Origin: Phoronis australis
Taxonomy: Eukaryota; Phoronida; Phoronidae
Assembly (NCBI GenBank): GCA_002633005.1
Contig: NMRA01000029.1
Location: 336,959-400,958 of the forward strand
Length of the DNA: 64,000 nt
Direction: 5' to 3'
The translations under genes were made by a program, and so were the position numbers. The notes beneath the pieces were generated by a model. That model was not told the DNA's origin, ran no database searches, and worked only from the letters and a program-made list of their open reading frames with translations. Below are positions 48,701 through 60,700 of the stretch, piece by piece (position 1 is the stretch's first letter; every line of letters begins with the position of its first letter).

Positions 48701-51700
48701 GTTGCCAGAGTCTATAACTTCAATTCCCTGAATTCAACTCTCCTCGTTGCAGAGGTTGCAAAACATAATTGTATAATGAACATAGTTTTTGATTGGTTAG
48801 GCTGCTAAGCTTTTCCAAGTTGAAATGGACAGGAACAATATATCAGCGTCACCTAGTTGATGAGATTGGTTCTGCATGAGGCCGGGCTCTAATGTTTGTA
48901 TTCGAAATCCAACGTGAAATAATTTTCTGCTGTTTCTCCGCAAACTCAAGATAAGTGTCTGTTAGTTTATGCTAGGTTAGACTATGGTTTATGCACAGGA
49001 GTTTTAAGTCCAAATTCACAATTAATGACCGCGAGATTCGAGCCACGTGATGTGGCCTACAAGTGACACTGACACTAAAATGTTTGCAATCGATATTTCA
49101 ATGCCAGTTTAAGATCTACATATTCACATAGAATACTAGACTACCTTGACTTCACACACAACCAGAATAGAAAATGCCAAAAAGATTAGATTCTGGCCAT
49201 GAACTGTTCACATTATGTTAGTGGTGGCTAAAGCTATCTCACAGGAATATGCCTCCATTCCCACAACCAAATTCAACTCTCCTCTTTTGCGGAGGTAGCA
49301 AAACATTTAATGTTTTATTTTCATCGCAAAATTTGAAAACAAAACACTGCTTCTCCGCCACAATGAATGCTTAAAAGGTAAAGTAATGCTTTCTTAACAA
49401 TAAAACTCCTAATTTTTGTAATAATTTTGAGATTTTTAACATGTGAAAGTCACTCAAAAGAATTATGAACAGTATATAATAAGTAATCATATCAACAACT
49501 CAATAAGCCTAATTTGAGTATAAAAATACTAGTCTATGGATTAAAATTTTGGACTTAAATTGACAGGGTCAAGTCACCATGTCTTTTTAGTGAAATTACG
49601 CAAAAATGAAAGATAGCTCCATACCAATAAGGGAACCATGAGAACCACCAATTCCAATTTATATCAGTCTTAAACCTAACTCTTAAAAAGGTTGACATGT
49701 TCTTAAAAATAATATTTTTGTTTTGTTTCACGCAGCTTTTGATTTTGTTTTCACGAAAACCATGAATTTCAGTAATTAACACCTAATGCATATGTGTAAA
49801 GCTTTCCAAGTTCAAAAAAGATTTGGAAACTAAAAATCATGATATCTGAAAGTTTCCTTTCAATCTGAATACAATGTTCCAAAGTAATTTGGACATTTTT
49901 CAAAGGTTACTCATAACACCAAAGTGAATGGTAAGCAACTGGACTCATGCCTGTCAGCTCTGAATTTTTCAATTATCCCGATTTTTCATTTTTACCACCG
50001 CAGTACCAAAGTTAGAAACACTGTACCGAAGCAATCGGTGAAATAACAGTCAACTGTCCAGTAGCATTCACAGTGCTGGAGCCGGTCATGAGTTCAAAGG
50101 TCACCGTCTCCAAGCTGGACACTGGAACGTTCCCGTCGAGTTTGGCTGTCACTGCAAACTTGACTGAATCCTCATCAAACAGAGTGGAGTTTGACAAACT
50201 TCCAGTACCTAAAATGAAAAACAATGAAAGATTCTCATAACAGATTATTAAAGTTCACTTTCAGCGATCATCTACTAACTACTTAATATAATAAAAAAAA
50301 AAAAATTGCAGGCGGTCTGATACACGTTGTACCAGACATGCGCAGGCCTCGCATGTGGGCCCATTGCACTGATCACCTGGAAATATTTTTATGCTTTATT
50401 AATTTATGGTTAAAACTGAGCTAAGGAGCTAGAAACCTGGCTCAAGGGTTTAGCAGTGTGACCTGGTGGGACTTGAACCCACGACCTCGAGTAAAGAAAG
50501 CTGGCACTTATCAACCAGGCCACACTGTCTCCTCGCTAACTACTTAATAAAGTACTTACTTTTGAGTAAGACCACTCCCCGCTAAAAAATTTATCTCAGT
50601 CTGCACCATAGTAAGATTAAAAGTGAGTTTTGGGCTCAAGAAGAACAGACAAAGACTGAATTCATTTAGTTTTTATTTGCAGGGATCTTGATTTAAAATT
50701 CACGCTCATAATCTCTGCCAGTTCACACTCACTGACAGTGACTGCCTAAAATTTTCTACAAATTTCTTTTAAAACAGGATTCTAAACACAGTTTTGGCCG
50801 GTTAATAACGAGACATCGACTAAAACAGTGAGTACCTGTTTTTTAAATTTCTTTCAAACAGGACACTAGTTTGGTTGTGACCTATCAACAGATATCAGCA
50901 ATGACTTGCTCACCTAAATCTTTAAAATGAAATAATGGTCTGTTACCATCGCCTACCCTCGAAAGTTTTGAGCGTTTCTTGATACTTCTAAAAAACTGCT
51001 AAATCAACAAGCGCCACATTTGTGTGGGAAAGATCGCCCACACTGAATGAAAACATTCGCTTTAAGGCACAGTGAGGAAGTGTGGTGAATGAATAATGCC
51101 TTTATCGCGCAGGGGAGGTAACAATGCCAAGATCAGAACCAACTTCGTGTAAATTCTCCAAAATAGGGTACCGATCAAATGTTCAATACACTGAATATAA
51201 TTATATTACTGAAAATCCCTTATCACTCAGTTGCCATGACAACAGGACTTCCACATAGGCCTAAGATGGAAAACGCATGAAACAGACCTCAAGGTCGGTG
51301 ACCACCAAAGTTATCCTAGACTCTACCAATCATGTGGCACGCTTCCAGTAAACATTCAAACTTTTAGAAATTTGATTAGTTACTTTTCAAATCTCAAGTG
51401 AAGTTCAAAGGTTACATTCTCCAAATTATNACTTAATAAAGTACTTACTTTTGAGTAAGACCACTCCCCGCTATAAAATTTATCTCAGTCTGCACCATAG
51501 TAAGATTAAAAGTGAGTTTTGGGCTCAAGAAGAATAGACAAAGACTGAATTCATTTAGTTTTTATTCAGGGATCTTGATTTAAAATTCACACTCATAATC
51601 TCTGCCAGTTCACACTCACTGACAGTGACTGCCTAAAATTTTCTACAAATTTCTTTTAAAACAGGATTCTAAACACAGTTTTGGCCAGTTAATAATGAGA

Positions 51701-54700
51701 CATCGACTTAAAAACAGTGAGTGCCTGTTTTTACATTTCTTTCAAAAAGGACACTAGTTTGGTTGTGACCTATCAACAGATAGCAGCAATGACATGCTCA
51801 CCTAAATCTTTAAAATGAAATAATGGTCTGTTACCATCGCCTACCCTCGAAAGTTTTGAGCGTTTCTTGATACTTCTAAAAAACTGCTAAATCAACAAGC
51901 GCGACATTTGTGTGGGAAAGATCGCGCACACTGAATGAAAACATCCGCTTTAATTAAGGCACAGTGAGGAAGTGTGGTGAATGAATAATGCCTTTATCGC
52001 GCAGGGGAGGTAACAATGCCAAGATCAGAACCAACTTCGTGTAAATTCTCCAAAATAGGGTACCGATCAAATGTTCAATACACTGAATATAATTATATTA
52101 CTGAAAATCCCTTATCACTCAGTTGCCATGACAACAGGACTTCCACATAGGCCTAAGATGGAAAACGCATGAAACAGACCTCAAGGTCGGTGACCACCAA
52201 AGTTATCCTAGACTCTACCAATCATGTGGCACGCTTCCAGTAAACATTCAAACTTTTAGAAATTTGATTAGTTACTTTTCAAATCTCAAGTGAAGTTCAA
52301 AGGTTACATTCTCCAAATTATATCATACATATAAATAGAGAGTGAGAGAGAGAGGGAGAGGGAGAGAGATTATTTGCAGAGGTCACCTTGGTCTGCCCCT
52401 CCTTTGACGAGCTAGGAATTCAGAATCAATTTGTATTCTTGATGACTAAAACCACGGAGAACAAATTAGTTTCAGGCGAAAAAAGCTATTATTTACTACT
52501 TATTTAATAGTGACTGAGAACTTTAGTCTAATTTTCTTTTTGTCATTGTATACATGTACGCATTGCCTATTTTTTACGTTCTCTTTATGGTGACTGATAA
52601 GACCAAGTTGTGGCTACGTATTAACTGCTACAGGTCACTAAAAATTAATGATTATTGATTGATTGATACACCACAAAAATTATGATGACACATACCTATA
52701 TTAGTCAATACAGCTCTTACACTGCCCACATTGGACGCATAGCTGGACGTGGTCACAAAGTTTCGTCCTTCACACGGTAGATTGGCTCCCGCTTCCAAAA
52801 TCTTGATCAGACATATTGTGACATTTCTACTTCCTGTCGCCTTGAAGCTGTACACTGCACCAGTGCTGCGAGGAATTTTCAAGTGGACTATCAGTTGACC
52901 GGAACCCCCAGGTATCGTTGATGCGGAGGAATTTACGAATAACATTGGCTTTTCGCTGTTCTGTAATAGAAAATGTTGAAAATGTAAGGCTATCTAGCCC
53001 CTTATTGATAAGTTTGTGCATAATGTAAGGCTATCTAGCCCCTTATTGATAAGTTTGTGCATAATGTAAGGCTATCTAGCACCTTATTGATAAGTTTGTG
53101 CATAATGTAAGGCTATCTAGCACCTTATTGATAAGTTTGTGCATAATGTAAGGCTATCTAGCCCCTTATTGATAAGTTTGCGCATAATGTAAGGCTATCT
53201 AGCACCTTATTGATAAGTTTGTGCATTGAACTAAATATCTACAAAACTATAAAACTAAACTCAGAAAAAGTATATATTTTCTGAAAGTAGAAAGACAAAT
53301 CATAAACTACCAGAAGTTAAATTTGTCTCATTTCCAAACTGGCGAGTGGCAAATTTCTGCAATCGATCAAGCTATGATATGTCGTTACCATGTCCTTTAA
53401 ACAAGATTCCTCATCACAACTGGTTTTATCCACATTCTTCCCGACACAGCTTCTATTGTAAGTAAGTGATCCGTATAATTAGTTGATAAGCCATGCTGGA
53501 AACTACTTTCCAATGAATAGCTCAAGGCAAGGTTTTTTTTGTTGACACAATCACTTACTTGACCAATTTTGAAAATTCAAGAACCCAGTCTAATTTTACT
53601 CCTCTCTTCAGATTTTAGGGCTTCCATTGGTTTTCAAGTCCCAAAAACAAAATGGAAAAATAAAGCCTGGATACTTTCAAGCCAACTATTTAGATATGAT
53701 CTGATAAGAAACAGTAATTAGCCTTAGTATGTGACCTAGTGTCAACTAGCCCCCCTAGTGATAGTGGAATATGAATAGAACCTGTCAGGCTGACCATGTG
53801 ACATTAGAGATATTCAAAAGAATTTCCCAAATCGATCCTTATCTCGTTCAAAGGGAATCTTTACAGAATGGCGACCAGTGGCTGCATCATCTAAATCTAC
53901 AAAAAACCTATTCTCCAAAACACGTACCAGTTGGTATTTTTGAATATTGACGAGGAAACTGTGAACCCAATATTATTAACTGTAGTCAACAATCTCAGTT
54001 AATGTTTATTTCAGTATAAAAGTCTTGAGTGGGTCAAAACATATAGCTACAGTCTGTATTTTTGAAGAGAACGATTCTCCAAAATACCACCACTTTTCAG
54101 TAAAGAAAAAATGAAAAACGAGACAAAAAATACTTTGTGCCATATCCTTTCATGACAGGGCCATCCACACGACTTTGCACTTTTGAAAATGCCGGGAATG
54201 GTACAGACACATTTTCACATAAAAAGTAGTATCTGCACAGCAACATGGCATTTAGAAGCTTACCGCAGGCAGATGAACATCCATGCCTTTCAGTACGGTG
54301 AACTCGGCCTCGCCAACGTAGATGTACTCGCTTGAGAACTGTACACTGGCAGCCACAAATACCCGACTCCCATTCACAACAGCCACGTGATCTTGTAAGT
54401 GACCAATGAGGCGAACGGTGAATTTGCTTCCATCGGCATCAGAGTATATGGGAATACTTGTCAAGCCTCCCAGATTGACCTGGGCCTGGTCGTGAAGAGG
54501 CGATGAGTATCTGGTAGGGAAGGAGCTAGGTGGATCACACAATGGTATTTGCAGATGTTGAGAACAGCAAGTTATCAAACGGTGAACAGGAAGTGAGCAG
54601 ACAAAATAACGTTTTCCTGTGATGATCGGTCGTTCTGACTAAACTCTGAAGGTGATTTCCTCCCACCACGACGGGAAATTCTGGGTCATTTTGTCCCATT

Positions 54701-57700
54701 ATTGTTGGCCTGCAGTGTACGGCAATTCTCAACTATTTCGCAAAAGATAATTGCCAAAGTTGTCATTTTTTCATTTTCAAAGGCTGGTTACTTTATTAAA
54801 AATTGTGAAAACTTCACCAAAAGTTGTTTTATAACATCAACATGGTACAATTAGAGTAATTGGAATCTAGAAAGATTACCATACACAATGTTATAGAGTA
54901 AAATTTTCTTAACTTATATTTTTGTGTAGAATTTTTACAAAATTGAATTTCACTTGATATACCGTAGTGTGTCTTGAATGAGTAAAGGATCACAGATGCA
55001 GTAACAGCAAAACAATAAAGATAAAATACACACTGCAAAAGATGGATGAGTATAATTGGAGGACTAATAACATATGAGATACAATAAAAACAACTATAAT
55101 TAATAATTTAACTTTCATAACTCTATCATTAATATAATTATAACACAAATGTGACAATAGCAACACTGTTTTTAAAATGGCTATTTTTTCATTAGCAATA
55201 AAAGTTACAGTAGTAGCACAGTAGCACTGCCTGTCCAGACGCAATAAGTTCAATTATAATACAATTACCTAACACACGAATTCAGACAAGTATTACACCC
55301 ATCTGATGAGTCATTGAGGAGACAGTGAGGCCCAATGGGCCAAGTGCCCACTTCCTTTACTAAAGGTCGTGGGTATGAGTCCCAGTACTGTACACTGCTA
55401 GACCCTTGAGTCAGGTCGCTAACTCCTCATTTAGGTTTTATTTATATATTAAAGATGATATGTCTAATTAAACCGTGAATATCTAAATTTGTAGAAAGTG
55501 GGACCTCATGACTTCCTTGAGAACTGTGTGTACAAGTATAACCCAGAAAAGAAACAATATGTATTATACAGTTTGAAGAAAACAGCATGACTGATAAGAG
55601 TGTGAACAAGTCATATAGAAAACTCTTAGACTAGTAATTCCCAATATTAAGCAATCGTTATTTGATAGTGAAATGAACAATAAAAACTATGGCTTGTTTT
55701 ATTAGGGTAAAGATGATATATCAAAATGCTCATTTACATAAAAATAGTCTTGCAAAATGAGACTTTCACGAGATTGCAATGGTAAATGGTTCTCGGATGG
55801 TTTCCGGCATTTTCATATTCACAATTTAATGAAACATAGCATCTTTAATAAAGCATAAATGGTTCCAGGATATCAGTGCAATGGGCCCAATTCAGTGGCC
55901 TGCGCACGTCTGGTACAATGTGTACCAAACCGTCTGCAATTATTTGTGTTTGATTTGTCATTGGGAAATGTCTTTGATCTGTTATTTTGGAATAAATGTT
56001 TAAAAAACAAAAACAACAAAAAAAGAACTGTTACAGCTAATAGTCGCACAAAACTAACGTTTACCTTGATCTAAGAGAAAATGCATGGCTTGATGGAAAG
56101 CAAGCTAGGTTCTTCCCAATGAAACTGATGTCAACCTTACAAGCAGACATTACAGCAGAGTCATTCATATACGGAGTGTTGATGAGTATAGATACGGTGT
56201 CGTAGAAGATGTTGGGCTTTAGCGTGACATCCATGTACAGGATTGGCACGCCACCTATTGGGATCTCCTGACCTGTGAAGCCATAGCGTAATGCCACACT
56301 GATGTCGTCTTTTCCCTATAAAATGGAGACATATGACATATGGAACTCCACGTGTCACAATAAGCGGTCGGTATTAAAAATAATTTTGAGTATTAAAGGA
56401 CTACAGAAGCTTTGAGTCCCAGCATGTAGACAGTTTACTTAAGATGTAATACCCATACATGGTATTACCGTGAAAAAGCACAGTTGGCATTGGTCTGTGA
56501 ATTTTTTTTAAACTGAGTTAGTGATGTATTGTTTTAGTTGCTTACTTTTTAAACAAGAAAACCCACCTGAGATGAGCAACAAATGATGCGGGATATTTTT
56601 TTCTCATCACTTGGTAAGTTATGGTGTTTCAAACCTTGCTTACCTTTGTTTATGTGTCTTTGCACAGTTTTTCAAAACAAAAACACGAGACTTCAGTTGA
56701 AATGGAGGCAGACCAGCACTTTTTTAGTTGGTGAGCACAGATCTCAAAATTAGTCGAGGTGAAGACCAGAAACAGTATCCTTTTCAGGCAAAACAAGTGT
56801 TTTATTGAGGTGAGTGTGTCTGGGCGTGCACACAGGAGATAGATATAGGATAGACTTGCTTCACACTGCTAACCGCACTGGGTGTTTGAACATGAATGAA
56901 CAAAACTTTGAGGTATTGCCAAATATTATTATCACCGTCAACATCAGTTAGTAGCTGCCAGTGTCAAAATAAAAAAAAATCTGTTTGAATGAGTTATTAC
57001 AATACAGTCATGCATTTAGTAACTTGTTGACAGGAGTCATGGACGCATTACCTGTTCTGTGGCCACTACAAGTATATGTGTAACGGAGATATCAGCGTTG
57101 CAAAGGGCAAAGAGAAGAATAGAATTACATTGTCAATCAAAAATCATTCACGTGAACTCTACAGGAACTGTAGGATTTACATCGATATACAGTTTTGTAA
57201 CAATACTTAAAGGAGAATGCCACCCAAAAAACGACCTATTTTGTATCAATTTAGATCGAGTAGTTCCACTCGATAACAGCAAGTACAGTTCTTTTACCTG
57301 ACACCTGATGGCAGATGGAAGTGTAGAAATTACCCAATGGTGTCAGAGGTTCAAACGCAGTCTGTTCAGCAATGGTTCACAATATGCTTCCTGGTGTCAG
57401 CTTATCACTTGAATTCATCGTTTCACACAATAAATAATCAAAATTTGACATAAAACCATTACAAATACATTAAATTCTTATACAAAAATATTGTTTTATT
57501 TCGCTGTTACGGATTTATTTGTATTTGAACATACTGTAGCCTACAAAATTCGGTAGGCCAATTTACCAAGGTCGTTTGAGGGATTTTGGGGTATGTTCGG
57601 TGATAAATTTGAATTATTCTTCCGTGAAATACAGACAGGAGTACATAGCTGCGTGTTGTAATTTTAAATTTGCGATTTTTTCAGTTCTAAATATACAAAA

Positions 57701-60700
57701 CGCTTGTTATCCCGGCCAGTGGCTCAGAACCCAATCAGGAACGTCGCGGCAGGACTGAAGACATCACGAACATAAACCAGCCAAAGTAGGTAACTAAATG
57801 CCCAGTCACGAAAAGACTATACTAGTGAGCTGAAGAAATAATGTGCACGTGATTATTTTGGTGAATTAGCCATGAAAGTGCAAACTACTTACTCGTCGGG
57901 GGCCCGCGAAGTCAGGTTCCCTTCCCACAGAACCATCAACTAAGGCAAAATTTATACAGTAAAATGATTCAAATCTATATCTAAATAAAGATTCCCCTAA
58001 CATCTGACCATAGGATATAAAATCGAGTAACTGTTTCACAACAGTTTTCTGTCAGCAAACACTGAATTAGCATAAACACGGCCTCGGTGCCCCGTCAATT
58101 AGCTTTACTGCTTTTAAAGCTGGTAAAGAAGTGATTTATTCATTGCTGGATTCTCAAAACATTCGCACTCTCGAACACTCCAAAGGCACTGCAAATTGCC
58201 TTTAATGAGACAGTCTTTGTTTCAGTTTGGTTAGGTCTAGGGTGAGAATAATTCATTTTGAAACAGAGCACACAATAATAAACGTCAACATGACAACTCG
58301 CAATCCCAACTTAGACAAGTGCTCACATCCGACGAAGGCTTCACAGGACGATCGTTAGGTTTAACAGGCTACCAGTTCAAACCGGAATACACTGATAAAG
58401 AAAATACTAGAGAGGTGCCGTGAACGAGCACAGACAACGGAAAATTTTTCTCATGCCGTGAATTAATTGTAATCGTTTATGGCCAACTATAATTCTCCAT
58501 AATCAAAAACTGATCAACAACTGATCCACGTTTCTTTGTCTCCTGCATGCCCAACAAAAGGTGACTTCAGCCTCAGTCTCTTTTTCTGCCTTGGCATGAG
58601 CTGTTTGGTAAGCTGGCATTTGTCAGTGAAATCACTGTTGACGAAATGCCGGCCACAGATACGGAGATGTTTCACGGCCTCATACTTAGTATTAACAACG
58701 TACTTTTCATTCTTCACTGCCGCAAGCCGCTTCCGAAGCATTGCGGGCTCTTGAGGAAATTGAAAAAAAAAAACGATTTACCCACTTTCCTCGCAGCCTC
58801 ATAGTTCTCACAAAAGGGAACGATACACCACACCATAGCGGCACTCACACTGCAAAAGAACCACTGACGTCGTTTCTTACCTTCCTCACACCTCTTCAAG
58901 AGGTAAGATTGACCGTATACAAGGTGATGTGGATATAGATCGATTAAGACAGTAAAAAAGACTAATTAAATCGAGTGGCATTCTCCTTTAAAAGCATTAT
59001 TAAAAAATTTCCAATTAATCATTTCTTCAGTTTGACAAAAATTATTATGGCAAAGAGTTCACGTAAAGTTTTCAAAAAGACGCTAATGTTATTTTGCCCA
59101 GGCAAAATGGCACAGATCAGAATGAAACTTAATTAATGACACCTACCGGCGGTATCTGGTTTTGATCAGTGAAGTTCAGGTTAAACTGACCAATCCACAA
59201 CTTGTCACTTCCGACCTCTATGCCCGATGATACCCAGACATTCGAGCCAACAACATTGGCACTGTGATTGACTACGGTCATGGAGAACGAGAACGCGATG
59301 TTATTGGCCGACGGATTGTAGCTAGTGTCGTGTAGGTCAGTAGTGGATAACAAGCCAAAGGAAATGGTCCCAATGTCATTGACATCACCTGATCGTGACT
59401 TGTAGGAGATGGTTGGTGTCACCGCGGCGATAACATTAGCACCGAGGTCATACTGAATAAATAATGANGTAAAAAAGACTAATTAAATCGAGTCTCATTC
59501 TCCTTTAAAAGCATTATTCAAAAATTTCCAATTAATCATTTCTTCAGTTTGACAAAAATTATTATGGCAAAGAGTTCACGTATAGATTTCAAAAAGACGC
59601 TAATGTTATTTTGCCCAGTCAAAATGGCACAGATCAGAATGAAACTTAATTAATGACACCTACCGGCGGTATCTGGTTTTGATCAGTGAAGTTCAGGTTA
59701 AACTGACCAATCCACAACTTGTCACTTCCGACCTCTATGCCCGATGATACCCAGACATTCGAGCCAACAACATTGGCACTGTGATTGACTACGGTCATGG
59801 AGAACGAGAACGCGATGTTATTGGCCGACGGATTGTAGCTAGTGTCGTGTAGGTCAGTAGTGGATAACAAGCCAAAGGAAATGGTCCCAATGTCATTGAC
59901 ATCACCTGATCGTGACTTGTAGGAGATGGTTGGTGTCACCGCGGCGATAACATTAGCACCGAGGTCATACTGAATAAATAATGAACAACAGCTTATTTTA
60001 CAATAGCATATAATTATTAACAAGATACAGCAATTTTCAATTCTAAGAAATCCTCGTTGCTAAATGTTCTTAAAACTAAAAATAAATTGTTTTCATCGAT
60101 TGCTATTACTCAGAGGAAAAATAGTTAATATTGTTTACTAACATTCTCACTCAAATGATCTGTTTGATATCATTCACTATCTGTTAAGCTTAATAAAAAA
60201 AACCTCTTAAATGACGAGAAATACCCACAGCCAAGTGTATCGAACGAAAGAGGTTATCTCAACGATAAGAGTTTTTATAAATTAATAGTACATGTGTACA
60301 CATCATGGATGTACTTAACATGACCAAAACATAAATAGAAACTGAACAACAAAAAGGTCCACACTGTTTTTAATGCTATAATTAAAGAAATGCATTTATT
60401 GTTTTGATAGTGATATCTGAATTTTTCAATCCAAAATTTTGCTATCGTACAATTCGTTACAATTTTTGTTATACCTTCATACTGCAAACTTGAAGTTGAG
60501 GAAGTCCATTGGTCAGAGGTCCAAAAACCTGCATCTGATACACTTCCATGCTGTTTGGAGGTGTTTCCAAAGTGAATTCAAACAACACAGACTGTCCAAT
60601 GGTAACATTTTTCGCAGACATTTTTGAATTTTTGAAAGTTGGAGTAGAAGACTGCAATGAAAAATGGCAGCAATAAGAGCAATAACACAACACAATGCCA

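Noticed and set aside
50440-50535. A tRNA gene on the minus strand
   Set aside because: Box B is good, but the acceptor stem does not pair and the sequence continues into a SINE body with A-rich tail and target duplication.
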